Shown here piece by piece: positions 8,276 through 17,513 of a stretch of DNA of 64,000 bases. Under the pieces are notes generated by a model. It worked only from the letters and a program-made list of their open reading frames with translations, made no database searches and had not been told where the DNA came from. The first letter of the stretch is position 1. The number at the start of each line of letters is the position of its first letter. Origin of the DNA: Aequorivita soesokkakensis (GTDB taxonomy: Bacteria; Bacteroidota; Bacteroidia; Flavobacteriales; Flavobacteriaceae). The stretch is from the NCBI RefSeq assembly GCF_001641085.1, contig NZ_LXIE01000012.1, forward strand, positions 124,001-188,000, written 5' to 3'. The translations under genes and the position numbers were made by a program.

Positions 8276-9862
8276 CTACTTATTTACATAGTTCATCAAA
8301 TCCACGTCATTCCCAAGTAGAATTTCGTTGGAATCAATCCGCTTTTCAAGTGGTCCATTTTCAAGTTTCAAAACGCCGCGCGGACAAACTGCTGAACAAA
8401 TGCCGCAGCCAACGCAGCTGGAACGAACAATGTTTTCACCTTTTTGGGCGTAGGCACGAACGTCAATGCCCATTTCGCAATAGGTGGAGCAATTGCCGCA
8501 GGAAATGCATTGTCCGCCGTTTGTGGTAATTCTGAAACGTGAAAACAAACGTTGCTGAAACCCAAGTATTGCAGCCATTGGGCAACCAAAACGACACCAA
8601 ACACGACTACCAAAAATGGGGTAGAAGCCAACGCCTATCACTCCGCTAAACACAGCTCCGATCAAAAAACCGTATGATTGGCGAAGCGTTTCTGCATTAA
8701 ACAAAAACAAAGTTTTTCCTGTAGCGAAATGAAGTCCAACCAAAGAAAGAATTATCACCAAATATGCGATGGAACCTATTCGTGCATCTTTTTGAAGTTC
8801 TTCTCTTTTGAAAATCCAAACCCCTGTAAAAACGAGCGTTAAAAGTGTTGCCACACATATGAGAAAAACATCTTTTGTCAACCAATATTTTGAACTGTCG
8901 TCACCCAAATAGGAATGCACGACCGCCGTGGTCATCAAAACCACAAAGACCAGCACACTGTGAATAACCCAGCGTTCCACTTTCCAGGCAACTTGTCTTT
9001 TATCGCTCAAATGCCGGAATGGATCTCCGGCAGTTTCAGCCAAACCGCCGCAACCACAAACCCACGAGCAGTACCAACGTTTGCCGTATTTATAGGTCAA
9101 AATTGGGGTAATTACAAAGATTGATACAACACCGAAAATTAAAAGCCCCAAACCAATATCGCCTGCGGAAATAAATTCATCCACACGGTATTGTTCAAAA
9201 TTGTAATAATTGAGGGGCCAAATATTTTTTAGGTCGTAATAGGGAAGTTTAAATGAATCGCTATTTAATCTTTGCATCAATTCAGGAATCAAAAACGCAA
9301 AGCCCAATTGAAAAAACATAACGGAAAACGTTCGAAGTTTTTCGTATTTGTTATGGCGGTATTTTAAAATGAATTTTATGCCAAAAGCCAAGATTGCCAA
9401 AGTATAAAGCGTTCCATAAACAAACCATTGACTGGCAGGACCGCCGTTCAGCAATTTGCTCAACGGATCAAAAAGAGCAACAATTGCTTTGTTATCTCCA
9501 TCTTTCACTAAACCCAAATATTGCGGAAACCAGTACAGCACAACGTAGAAAAGTGTAACGGTAATTCCCAAGACCCAAGCCCAAAATCCACGGCTGGAAA
9601 GCGATTTAAAATAGACACCATCATTTTTAATTCCTTCGTGTTTGTTTTGATAAGCAGCGATTGAAAACCAAATAATACCTACGGCAATCATTCCTAAAGA
9701 AGTGCTTAACCACAATGTTTTGTTGGGAAAATTTAGATTGAAAAGTGCCAAAAAGAGCAATGCCAACCCTATCAAGCCTATGGCCGAGGCAAGTTTTTGC
9801 TGGGTGTTTATTGTTTTTGGCGGTTCGCCAGTTAAGGACATATTTCGTTGAACAGTGCTCAT
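8276..9862 (-). CDS. Membrane polyferredoxin (NapH/4Fe-4S binding protein)
   Basis: 528-residue inner-membrane iron-sulfur protein. About eight or more hydrophobic helices run through residues 25-415. A cytoplasmic CSWVCGCGGL motif and a second WCRFGCPM motif match the paired CxxxC(G/P) elements of NapH/RdxA-like proteins. The C-terminus has two ferredoxin motifs, CISCGNCSTYCEMGID and CVGCGICSAVCP, enough for two [4Fe-4S] clusters. The gene lies 3 bases after an FAD-dependent reductase gene, so the pair likely moves electrons between NAD(P)H and the membrane pool. The terminal partner is not visible. A NosR/RdxA-type role is an alternative. Confidence 0.82.
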   Translation of the reverse strand: MSTVQRNMSLTGEPPKTINTQQKLASAIGLIGLALLFLALFNLNFPNKTLWLSTSLGMIAVGIIWFSIAAYQNKHEGIKNDGVYFKSLSSRGFWAWVLGITVTLFYVVLYWFPQYLGLVKDGDNKAIVALFDPLSKLLNGGPASQWFVYGTLYTLAILAFGIKFILKYRHNKYEKLRTFSVMFFQLGFAFLIPELMQRLNSDSFKLPYYDLKNIWPLNYYNFEQYRVDEFISAGDIGLGLLIFGVVSIFVITPILTYKYGKRWYCSWVCGCGGLAETAGDPFRHLSDKRQVAWKVERWVIHSVLVFVVLMTTAVVHSYLGDDSSKYWLTKDVFLICVATLLTLVFTGVWIFKREELQKDARIGSIAYLVIILSLVGLHFATGKTLFLFNAETLRQSYGFLIGAVFSGVIGVGFYPIFGSRVWCRFGCPMAAILGFQQRLFSRFRITTNGGQCISCGNCSTYCEMGIDVRAYAQKGENIVRSSCVGCGICSAVCPRGVLKLENGPLEKRIDSNEILLGNDVDLMNYVNK

Positions 9863-9865
9863 AAA

Positions 9866-11167
9866 TTATACACTTATAGTTTGATTGGCATATGCTGTTT
9901 GAATTTCTTTTTCATAATTTTTGAAGAATTCAGGATCAAAATTGGCCTGTTTCAGATTTTCAATTACATAATCCACACTTCGTTTTTCGTTCAGCCATTT
10001 ATCAAAAACTTCGTGTTTCATCCGTATTCCGAAAGTGTTTATCCCCAGAAATTCATTGGAGTTTTTATTACATGAAATCGTTACGCATCGAAGGTCGCTC
10101 GCACACTTCCAGTGGAATTGGGCTTCGTAATCCTTCAGTTTACTTTCAGAAAAAACCCAACCGTAGGTTTGGTATTCAATATCAAAAAACTTGGCGCTGT
10201 TAAACCAATTTCCAGGATTGTACTCAAATGGTTTTCCGCAAATGGTTTGGGCTAATGCTTCGCCCATCATTCGTCCGGTGTACCAAACTGCCTCAATGGG
10301 CGGGCGATTGCCGATAGGCTCGCGCTGTTGTGCACAATCGCCAATGGCATAAACATTTTCGATGTTTGTTTCCAGTTTTCTGTTCACTAAAATCCCTTTG
10401 TCAGTTTCAATTTTTGAATTTTTCAGAAAGGAAATCTGCGGTTTTACGCCCGTAGTAATCCCAACCACGCAGCAAGGTATTTCCTCGCCATCTTTGGTTA
10501 CAATGGCACGTACATTTCCTTTATCATCGCCTAAAATTTTATCAAGTTCAGCATTGTGACGAAGATCAACGCCATGGGAAATTACGTGACTCGAAATCAT
10601 TTCTGCCTCTGGTTTTGGAAGTGTGCCGGCCCAAAAGGCAGACTCACGGACGAGCATTGTTACTTCAATCTTTCGGGTGCGGAGCATTTCGGCCATTTCA
10701 ACGCCAATCAATCCGCCGCCAACAATTACTGCTCGTGGGCATTCTTTGTTGTTTGGAGCGTTTTTTTCAAGATTTTCCAAATCCTGTTTCGAAACCAAAC
10801 CTTGCACACCGTTCAGTTCCAAACCTTCCCACCCAAAAGTATTGGTGGTGGAACCTGTTGCAATTATAAGTTTGTCATAAGTGATTGATCCGCCCTCTTT
10901 AAAATGAAGTGTTTTGTTATTGGTATCAACTGTTTCAACGTATGCTTTTTTAAGTTCCAGTCTGTTTTTTTTCCAAAACCAAGATTCATAAGGTTCAATG
11001 TCGCGCCAGCGCATATGGCCCATATATACATACATCAATGCTGTGCGGGAAAAAAAATGATCTGTTTCTGCGGAAATTATGGTTACTTTTTTATCGGAAA
11101 GTTTTCGGATGTGCCTAGCGGCAGTAATCCCAGCAATCCCGTTGCCAATAATGACGATATGCTCCAT
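9866..11167 (-). CDS. NAD(P)/FAD-dependent oxidoreductase (pyridine nucleotide-disulfide family)
   Basis: 433-residue flavoprotein. The N-terminal FAD-binding fingerprint is HIVIIGNGIAGITAARHIR; the NAD(P) fingerprint is AVIVGGGLIGVEMAEML near residue 145; and VYAIGDCAQ near 290 is the second FAD motif. It resembles rubredoxin/ferredoxin reductases and NADH oxidases but lacks an obvious CxxxxC redox disulfide. A ~100-residue C-terminal domain follows. It is transcribed together with the downstream polyferredoxin (3-base gap), which is its probable electron partner. The divergent GH113 gene starts 141 bases away. Confidence 0.85.
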   Translation of the reverse strand: MEHIVIIGNGIAGITAARHIRKLSDKKVTIISAETDHFFSRTALMYVYMGHMRWRDIEPYESWFWKKNRLELKKAYVETVDTNNKTLHFKEGGSITYDKLIIATGSTTNTFGWEGLELNGVQGLVSKQDLENLEKNAPNNKECPRAVIVGGGLIGVEMAEMLRTRKIEVTMLVRESAFWAGTLPKPEAEMISSHVISHGVDLRHNAELDKILGDDKGNVRAIVTKDGEEIPCCVVGITTGVKPQISFLKNSKIETDKGILVNRKLETNIENVYAIGDCAQQREPIGNRPPIEAVWYTGRMMGEALAQTICGKPFEYNPGNWFNSAKFFDIEYQTYGWVFSESKLKDYEAQFHWKCASDLRCVTISCNKNSNEFLGINTFGIRMKHEVFDKWLNEKRSVDYVIENLKQANFDPEFFKNYEKEIQTAYANQTISV

Positions 11168-11308
11168 AATTTGGAAGTTATTTTGTTGAATTGTTTTTTC
11201 AGTCGTTTATAAATTTACGCAATTACATTCCGGTTAGATTTAAAAGGCTTATTAAAGTTTCTATAAATTCTAAAATAATGCTACATTCAGCACTAATTTA
11301 TTTTTAAA

Positions 11309-12376
11309 ATGAAGCTGTTGTTCCGTTTGTTAAGCTGTATTGTTTTTCTTCCTTTAATTTTGGGATGCCCACAAAAGCGTGATTCTTCAGAAGTAATTGT
11401 TGCTGAAGAACACCAAAAAATAATTGGGGATTCAACAATTTCGAAAATAAACGGGGTTAGTTTCGTGGCTTCGAAAGACGCTATTCTACAAGAAAATATT
11501 TCGCCTTTAAAGAATATTCACGCAGATTATGCCGCCATTATGCCTTTCGGTTTTATTAAAAGTTTGGACCATCCTAAAATTATTTACAATCAGGAACGGC
11601 AGTGGTTTGGTGAAACAGATGAAGGCGCGAAACAATATATAAAGATGCTTCATAAGAACGATATTCGTGTGATGATGAAGCCTCAAATATGGGTTTGGAA
11701 CGGCGAGTTTACGGGTTTGGTAAAAATGGCTTCGGAAGCAGATTGGTTGGAGCTTGAAAATTCCTATAGAAATTTTATAACCGATTTTGCGAAAGTTGCC
11801 GAAGAAGAAAAGGTTGAAATATTATGTATTGGCACTGAGCTTGAAAAATTTATTGAACATCGTCCCGAATATTGGCGAAGCCTAATTGAAGAAATAAGAA
11901 AGGTATACAAAGGAAAACTCACTTATGCGGCAAATTGGGATGAATACAAACGTGTCCCTTTTTGGGATGCTTTGGATTTTATTGGCGTTGACGCTTATTT
12001 CCCAGTTTCTGAAAGCAAAACCCCAACGGTTGCAGATGCGCGAAAAGGCTGGCAGCGCTGGAAAGAGGGGTTGAAAGGGTTTTCTGAAAAAGAAAATAAA
12101 AAAATCCTCTTTACGGAATACGGTTACCGAAGCGTGGATTTTGCAGGAAAGGAACCTTGGGAAAGTGACCATAGGTTAACTTCAATGAATTTTGAGGCAC
12201 AGTCCAATACTTTGCAGGCTTTGTATGAAGAAGTATGGAGTGAGCAGTGGTTTGCCGGCGGATTTCTGTGGAAATGGTTTATTGCGCACGAAAAGGTTGG
12301 AGGCAATACGGACAATCAATTTACGCCGCAAAATAAGCCTGCGGAGGCAATTGTGGGGAAATATTATAAAGAATAG
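11309..12376 (+). CDS. Glycoside hydrolase family 113-like lipoprotein
   Basis: 355-residue secreted TIM-barrel protein. The signal ends in a lipobox-like LILGC, so it is probably membrane-anchored. Motifs typical of the GH113 / GTA-TIM-barrel group are visible: CIGTELEKFIEHRPEYW with the probable acid/base glutamate, the FIGVDAYFPVSE strand, and LFTEYGYRS with a probable nucleophile. Characterised GH113 enzymes are beta-mannanases; substrate here is not provable from sequence. It stands alone on the plus strand between two minus-strand units and abuts the TIGR04283 gene tail to tail. Confidence 0.78.
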   Translation: MKLLFRLLSCIVFLPLILGCPQKRDSSEVIVAEEHQKIIGDSTISKINGVSFVASKDAILQENISPLKNIHADYAAIMPFGFIKSLDHPKIIYNQERQWFGETDEGAKQYIKMLHKNDIRVMMKPQIWVWNGEFTGLVKMASEADWLELENSYRNFITDFAKVAEEEKVEILCIGTELEKFIEHRPEYWRSLIEEIRKVYKGKLTYAANWDEYKRVPFWDALDFIGVDAYFPVSESKTPTVADARKGWQRWKEGLKGFSEKENKKILFTEYGYRSVDFAGKEPWESDHRLTSMNFEAQSNTLQALYEEVWSEQWFAGGFLWKWFIAHEKVGGNTDNQFTPQNKPAEAIVGKYYKE

Positions 12377-13144
12377 TTAGATCTCTTTTTCGGCTAATGC
12401 CTTAGGTGATTCTGCGGTTTGAGACAATTCCTTTTTTGAAAATTTTATATTTTTCAAATAGTAATTATACAATTCATCCGCATCAGCGCCAAGCCATTTT
12501 TTTATATAGATTGCCCAAAAATGGTATTGTAATTTCCAAATTCCCTTTTGCTCATAAAGCCTTGCTGAAGTTGTAATCCATTGTTGTATTACTACAAATT
12601 TCTTCCGCGCGTAAAGCTCGTTGATTAAAATATTGTCTTCGTAAATAATATAGGTTTCATCAAAACCACCAATTTCCTCAAATAGCTGTTTTGTAATAAA
12701 CTGGCTTTGATCCCCTCCACGGCAAGCACGCCAGTGAAATTTTGTTAACCATCCCGCAAGCCGCAGCCACCAGTGGTTATGGTCAAATTTCATTCGGAAG
12801 CAACCTGCTGGGTTTCCTTTTTTTACTTCGGAAATAATGTATCTGTCAAAATTTTTGGGAGGAAGGGAATCGGCGTGAAGAAAATACAGTATTTCACCTG
12901 ACGCCATTTGTGCCCCTTTGTTCATTTGCTTGGCGCGGCCTTTTTCAAATTGAATAAACCTAACAGGTTTAGAAAACCTAGTATATTCAAAAGCTGAAAT
13001 TATTTCTTGGGTGCCATCGGTACTGCCGCCATCCACCAAAATCAATTCCGTTTCATTTTCTCCCGAAAGGTTTTCCGAAAGATGGATCAATAATTCCGCA
13101 ATGGTTTCTGCCTCGTTTAAAACTGGGATGATGATGGAAAGCAT
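12377..13144 (-). CDS. TIGR04283 family arsenosugar-associated glycosyltransferase
   Basis: 255-residue family 2 glycosyltransferase of the rSAM/selenodomain-associated type 2, now linked to arsenosugar formation. Motifs: MLSIIIPVLNEAETIAELL, ELILVDGGSTDGT, YFLHADSLPP, and FHWRACRGGDQSQF near the acceptor site. It is the last gene of the arsenosugar run. Family members normally co-occur with ArsS and the TIGR04282 protein, as here. The donor and acceptor sugars are not established. An intergenic hairpin (13165-13197) separates it from the DUF547 gene, so its expression may be lower than that of the upstream genes. Confidence 0.85.
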   Translation of the reverse strand: MLSIIIPVLNEAETIAELLIHLSENLSGENETELILVDGGSTDGTQEIISAFEYTRFSKPVRFIQFEKGRAKQMNKGAQMASGEILYFLHADSLPPKNFDRYIISEVKKGNPAGCFRMKFDHNHWWLRLAGWLTKFHWRACRGGDQSQFITKQLFEEIGGFDETYIIYEDNILINELYARKKFVVIQQWITTSARLYEQKGIWKLQYHFWAIYIKKWLGADADELYNYYLKNIKFSKKELSQTAESPKALAEKEI

Positions 13145-13164
13145 ATGATAAAAGTACGAAAGTT

Positions 13165-13197
13165 AAACCTCACAGGTTTTAGAAACCTGTGAGGTTT
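13165..13197. repeat. Perfect 15-bp inverted repeat (hairpin), repeat-like
   Basis: AAACCTCACAGGTTT (13165-13179), 3-nt loop, AAACCTGTGAGGTTT (13183-13197). It begins 23 bases past the DUF547 stop on the minus strand and could act as a weak terminator or mRNA 3' end stabiliser; no long T run follows. A decayed copy of one arm (AAACCTGTGAGGTCC) lies near 21389-21403 in the same operon, which suggests a dispersed palindromic element. Confidence 0.75.
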
Positions 13198-13219
13198 GTT
13201 CAGATTGCTGTTTTGTAAT

Positions 13220-14023
13220 TTATTTTTGTTCGTTCAATTCCCAGTTATAATTCTTGTAGCTTAAAGTCGCACCTTGATTTATCTTCGTATTCGCGTATTT
13301 ATTGATAAACCCAATAACATCCTGTTTTCCGTTCACTTTAAAATCCTTGGCATACCAGTCGAAAATGGAGGAAACCTTTGGGTTGCTGGCTGAAATATCA
13401 TTTTTATCGCTATTGATGAATTCCTTGGTTGCGCGGTCCAATTGCTCGTTAATTTTTGAAGCGGTGTAAGCCTCGTCCAAAGGTTTTGGGCAGGAAATGG
13501 ATGCGCAATTTATGGCGAAGTGAATTCTGGGCTCGTTCATTTTTCGAAGAATCCCATTTTCAATTCCGCCAAGGGAAAGTTCTTTATTTCCAACCGTTAC
13601 GCGGCCTTTTGTCCAAGCACCGTCAATATCCTTAATGCTTTTTACGGGATAGTTTTCCACGATTAATTTTACGGTTGCCGCATTGTACAGGTTAATGTAA
13701 TAAGCCAATAATTCCTGCACGCTCCAATCATTTGAGGGTTCTTTTTCAGAAAGCATTTTTAGATAAGCATCCAGTTTGGCTTCATTGTTTTTAAATCCCT
13801 TATAATCAACCAAGCCTTGGCTATTCACATATTTTTTCAGCAATTTGTCCCATTCGGAATGATCTACGTTTACAGCGGAATTAGCGGTAGTTGAGGTAAG
13901 TTTAGATTCCACTTCTTTAGTGGGCTGCCCTTGACTGCTCACGCCTGCGGCGGAAAGAAGGTTGCAACTTTGCATGGTAAAAGCCACAAAAAGTATTGTA
14001 GCAATATTGAATAAGGTTTTCAT
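13220..14023 (-). CDS. DUF547 domain lipoprotein
   Basis: 267-residue envelope protein. Signal MKTLFNIATILFVAFTMQSCN has a lipobox MQSC. The DUF547 domain covers most of the mature part, with a LLAYYINLYNAATVKLI helix and the conserved HFAINCASISCPKPLDEAY block that carries two cysteines. DUF547 has no settled activity; the conserved Cys/His set resembles papain-like or transglutaminase-like folds. DUF547 genes recur beside arsenosugar genes, so a role in export or attachment of the product is a reasonable guess. It lies 44 bases downstream of the sterol-desaturase-family gene. Confidence 0.8.
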   Translation of the reverse strand: MKTLFNIATILFVAFTMQSCNLLSAAGVSSQGQPTKEVESKLTSTTANSAVNVDHSEWDKLLKKYVNSQGLVDYKGFKNNEAKLDAYLKMLSEKEPSNDWSVQELLAYYINLYNAATVKLIVENYPVKSIKDIDGAWTKGRVTVGNKELSLGGIENGILRKMNEPRIHFAINCASISCPKPLDEAYTASKINEQLDRATKEFINSDKNDISASNPKVSSIFDWYAKDFKVNGKQDVIGFINKYANTKINQGATLSYKNYNWELNEQK

Positions 14024-14067
14024 TTTTTTGTGTGGTTTAATGTTTCAAATACTTACGAAGCAATCCG

Positions 14068-14949
14068 CTATTTGGTTTTGATGGGATAAAGTTCCTGTTT
14101 CATAAAATTCTTTGGAAAATTTTCATCACCATCAAAGCCCAGCTCAATGTCTCTGCCGTCATGCGGAATATGATCTGTTTTAAAAAGGTAATCCCAAAGA
14201 CTTAAACTAATGCCGTAATTAACACCGTATTGTGCGTGTTTTGGCAAAACTTTAGCGTGGTGCCAAATGTGCATTTTTGGATTGTTGAACACATATTTGA
14301 ATATTCCGTAATCCCAACCAATATTGGCGTGGTTTAAATGCCCAATGGCGAGCGCAGTGAAATGAACTATCGCAACTGCTTCAACATCAAAACCTCCGAT
14401 TATAGCAAGCGGAATATAAAGCAAGGATTTGTAAACAACGGGTTCCATCCAATGGTAGCGAAGGTGTGCGGCAAAACCCATTTCCTTGACGGAATGGTGC
14501 AATTTATGGAAATTCCAAAGCCACGGAATTCTGTGGAGCAAGCGGTGCGTGTTCCATTGCACAAAATCTGTAACCAAAAAGAAAATCAAAAGACCCAGCC
14601 CAAAAGGTAGGACGTTTAAATCAAGCAATTGAAAATCTGAAACCTTCAAACCAATCAACCCAAGTACATCGTTGAACAACTCCGCTGTAGCGTTGGATAA
14701 GAAAATAAGTACAATTAAATTCAACAGGAAAAAATTGAAGAACATATAAAAAAAGTCCAACCAAAAATCCTTTCGGAAGACTTTTTGGTTTTTTCGCCAT
14801 GGAAAGACTAGCTCCAAACCCCAAACTATCAGTGAAACGAGGATTAATCCGTAAAAATAATTTTCCCAATGGAAATGGGTTATTTCATTCCACAAATAGT
14901 TGAAATAGCCTTGATAGGAATTTTTGAATATTTCGAAATACTTTTCCAT
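14068..14949 (-). CDS. Sterol desaturase / fatty acid hydroxylase family membrane protein
   Basis: 293-residue diiron membrane enzyme. Four or five hydrophobic helices surround the histidine clusters of the superfamily: HRLLH (near residue 143), HKLHHS (near 157) and HIWHHAK (near 236), plus HFTALAIGHLNH. Such enzymes hydroxylate or desaturate lipids with oxygen at the membrane. Its place between pstB and DUF547 in the arsenosugar run suggests a lipid step, for example in making or modifying an arsenolipid; this is inference from position only. Gaps of 43-44 bases on both sides fit an operon. Confidence 0.83.
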   Translation of the reverse strand: MEKYFEIFKNSYQGYFNYLWNEITHFHWENYFYGLILVSLIVWGLELVFPWRKNQKVFRKDFWLDFFYMFFNFFLLNLIVLIFLSNATAELFNDVLGLIGLKVSDFQLLDLNVLPFGLGLLIFFLVTDFVQWNTHRLLHRIPWLWNFHKLHHSVKEMGFAAHLRYHWMEPVVYKSLLYIPLAIIGGFDVEAVAIVHFTALAIGHLNHANIGWDYGIFKYVFNNPKMHIWHHAKVLPKHAQYGVNYGISLSLWDYLFKTDHIPHDGRDIELGFDGDENFPKNFMKQELYPIKTK

Positions 14950-14992
14950 GAATCTATAGAAACAGTCGTGATTTAAATTTTAAAATTACAAC

Positions 14993-15802
14993 TTAGCAAT
15001 TACAGGTTCCATTAAAAAGGTATGTTCTTGTTTGTTCTTTTTTGGGGTTTGAAAAAAGGACGTCTTTTGAGCCGCTTTCAATCAATTCTCCCTCACAAAT
15101 AAAGTATAGCTCGTCAGCTATACGTTTTGCTTGGGAAATATTATGGGTTACTAAAATTATGGTGTATTCTGCCTTTAAACGATTCATCAAAACTTCAATA
15201 GCCTCAGTAGAAATTGGGTCTAATGATGATGTTGGTTCATCCATTAATAGTATTTTCGGCTTGACGGCTAATGTTCGTGCAATGCACAACCTTTGCTGTT
15301 GGCCTATGGAAAGTGATTTTGCCGACTCATTGAGTCTTGTACTTACTTCGTCCCACAAAGAAGCGGCTTTTAAATTTTCTTCAACAATACTATCTTTTTC
15401 TGCTTGTGATAATTTTGAATGGTTTTCAATCCCGAATAGCACATTTTCTTTGATGGATTTTGGGAATACGCATGGGCTTTGAAAAACCATTCCTATTTCT
15501 TTTCTAAGTTTTGTGAGGTCTTTGTTCTTTATAAGAATTTCTTCATTATTAAATAAAATGGATCCGTTTATTATTAAATTATAATCATCATTATTAATTC
15601 TATTTATGCTTCGCAATAGCGTAGATTTTCCTCCGCCAGATGGGCCAACAATACAGTTCACTTTATTTTTTTGAAAGTTTAACGAAATGTTTTTCAATAT
15701 GTGCTGGCTGCCAAAAGAAACATTCAGATTAGAAATACTGATGTAGTGCTGATGTATTTTATTCTCAGATATATTTTCTATAATTTTTTGTGCTGTTTCC
15801 AT
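14993..15802 (-). CDS. pstB: Phosphate-type ABC transporter ATP-binding protein PstB
   Basis: 269-residue ATPase with Walker A GPSGGGKSTLLRSI, Q-loop MVFQSPCVFPKSI, signature LSIGQQQRLCIARTLA and Walker B KILLMDEPTSSLDP. ATG 15802 was chosen over the TTG at 15805; it overlaps the pstA stop (TGATG), giving tight coupling. The C-terminus ends TYLFNGTCNC, with two cysteines that are unusual for PstB. No phoU gene follows, unlike most housekeeping pst operons. Because it sits in the arsenosugar run it may serve arsenate/phosphate discrimination or uptake. Confidence 0.88.
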   Translation of the reverse strand: METAQKIIENISENKIHQHYISISNLNVSFGSQHILKNISLNFQKNKVNCIVGPSGGGKSTLLRSINRINNDDYNLIINGSILFNNEEILIKNKDLTKLRKEIGMVFQSPCVFPKSIKENVLFGIENHSKLSQAEKDSIVEENLKAASLWDEVSTRLNESAKSLSIGQQQRLCIARTLAVKPKILLMDEPTSSLDPISTEAIEVLMNRLKAEYTIILVTHNISQAKRIADELYFICEGELIESGSKDVLFSNPKKEQTRTYLFNGTCNC

Positions 15803-16647
15803 CAATATTTAAGTTTTGAGTATTGTAATCTTCTCACAAAGGCGCTTATGCTAAAACTGAAAACCAATAGTATTAAAACTAAACTTGATCCCCAAGCATT
15901 TTCAAGTGCATCTGGGTTTGTTGCCTGTTGGGCCAGCGAGAGTATATGGGTTGGGAGGCTGCTCACCGGTTCAAAAAGGCCATTCGGAAAAGTTACACCA
16001 GAAAATGCAGTAGCAATAAACATAATTGGTGCCGTTTCTCCAATGGCTCGCGCTAAGCCCAAAAGCAGCCCTGTAAATCCTCCGCTTATGGCTCTTGGAA
16101 AGATAACAGTTTTAATAACTTGCCATTTGGTTAAACCAAGGCTTAATGCATTTTCACGATATGAATTTGGAATACTATTTATTGATTGATAGGAAGAAAG
16201 TATAACGGTCGGTAAAATCATTATTGCAAGAATAATTCCGCCCACGAACCATGAAACACCAGTATTAAAAAAATTCACAAACAGAATAAGACCGAAAATT
16301 CCGAATATAATTGAAGGTATACCATTAAGACTGTAAATTATGGTGTCGGTAAAATTTTGCAAGTATTTATTTTTAACATACTCACTTTTATAAATTGCAA
16401 ACCCTAAGGATAGGGGGAAGCTAATAATGGCCGCACAAAGTGTAAGTAAAACACTTCCAATAATTTGATAAAAAACACCTCCTTCCGAACCGAAATTTTT
16501 AGATTCTGAAATTAAAAAATCAACTGAAATGGACTGAAATCCCTTATAAAAAAGTACTGTAATCAAGAATACTAAAATACCAATTGCAACGCATGCAGCT
16601 GCCCAAATTAGCATCTTAAAAATTGAATTTTTTAGTTTTCTATCCAT
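15802..16647 (-). CDS. pstA: Phosphate-type ABC transporter permease PstA
   Basis: 281-residue inner-membrane permease with six predicted helices and the permease EAA-like loop ENALSLGLTKWQVIKTVIFPRAISG near residue 180, followed by LLGLARAIGETAPIMF as usual in PstA. It pairs with PstC to form the channel. Its start overlaps the pstC stop by one base (TAATG). Length fits the family. Confidence 0.88.
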   Translation of the reverse strand: MDRKLKNSIFKMLIWAAACVAIGILVFLITVLFYKGFQSISVDFLISESKNFGSEGGVFYQIIGSVLLTLCAAIISFPLSLGFAIYKSEYVKNKYLQNFTDTIIYSLNGIPSIIFGIFGLILFVNFFNTGVSWFVGGIILAIMILPTVILSSYQSINSIPNSYRENALSLGLTKWQVIKTVIFPRAISGGFTGLLLGLARAIGETAPIMFIATAFSGVTFPNGLFEPVSSLPTHILSLAQQATNPDALENAWGSSLVLILLVFSFSISAFVRRLQYSKLKY

Positions 16648-17513
16648 TATAATCGGTCTTCTTTTTTGAAATAGAATTGTGTGATTATAGTGAGGGTTAT
16701 TACTATTAAAAGAAGTAAAAACCCAATAGCATTAAGCGCACTAAAATGAAGTGAACCAAAGGCGCTTTCACCAATTTCACGACCTAATTTTGAAGTTATG
16801 GTCTGTCCTGGAGCCAAAAAATTGTAAAATGGATCAGGGATTCTGTCAATACTGCCAATAAGTAACATTACCGCCATAGTTTCTCCCAATGCTCTTCCTA
16901 ACGCTAGAAGTATAGCGCCAATAATATCATTTTTTGCAATGGGTAAAAGTGTTTTTGTAATTGTTTCAAAAGGATACAACCCAAGCCCTTTTGAAACCTC
17001 GCGGTATTTTTTTGGTATGTTGTGCAACGCATCCTCGCTTAACGTAATAATGGTGGGCAAAACCATAATGGAAAGAAGGATTCCGGCAGTTAAAATTGTT
17101 CTTCCCGTGGCTAATTCAAATAATGAAGAAACCCAACCGCTAAAAAAAGCGATGCCAATAAGCCCATAAATTATTGAGGGAATTCCAGCCAAAAGCTCTA
17201 TTGCAGATTTAAAATACAATCTAAATTTTTCAGGAAGTATTTCTGAAATAAATATTGCGGTTAAAACTCCCAAAGGCATAGCAATCAATAAGGCTATAAA
17301 TGTAACCGAAAGAGTCCCGTAGATCATTGAAAGCACTCCAAATTTATCTTTGGACGGATTCCATTCCAACGTAAATATTTTCCAACCAACTGTGGAAAAA
17401 GCATCATAGCTGCTTATAAACAATACAATAAAAATAACGAGAACAATAGCAATACTTAAATAAGTGCTGCTAACAACATAACCTCTCCCTATGCTATTTT
17501 GAAATGCTGACAT
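16647..17513 (-). CDS. pstC: Phosphate-type ABC transporter permease PstC
   Basis: 288-residue permease. The ATG at 17513 (MSAFQNSIGRG) was preferred to the TTG at 17528; it still overlaps the pstS end by 20 bases. Six membrane helices are predicted; the EAA-like loop YREVSKGLGLYPFETITKTLLP and ALGRALGETMAVMLLIG are standard PstC signatures. It forms the translocation path with PstA, energised by PstB and fed by the PstS lipoprotein. Confidence 0.87.
   Translation of the reverse strand: MSAFQNSIGRGYVVSSTYLSIAIVLVIFIVLFISSYDAFSTVGWKIFTLEWNPSKDKFGVLSMIYGTLSVTFIALLIAMPLGVLTAIFISEILPEKFRLYFKSAIELLAGIPSIIYGLIGIAFFSGWVSSLFELATGRTILTAGILLSIMVLPTIITLSEDALHNIPKKYREVSKGLGLYPFETITKTLLPIAKNDIIGAILLALGRALGETMAVMLLIGSIDRIPDPFYNFLAPGQTITSKLGREIGESAFGSLHFSALNAIGFLLLLIVITLTIITQFYFKKEDRL

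Noticed and set aside
10556-10888. Plus-strand open frames opposite the FAD oxidoreductase
   Set aside because: They are shadows of a well-supported minus-strand gene; no family features and no separate promoter.
13165-13197. Insertion-sequence terminal inverted repeat
   Set aside because: The arms are separated by 3 bases only and no transposase gene lies in the window.
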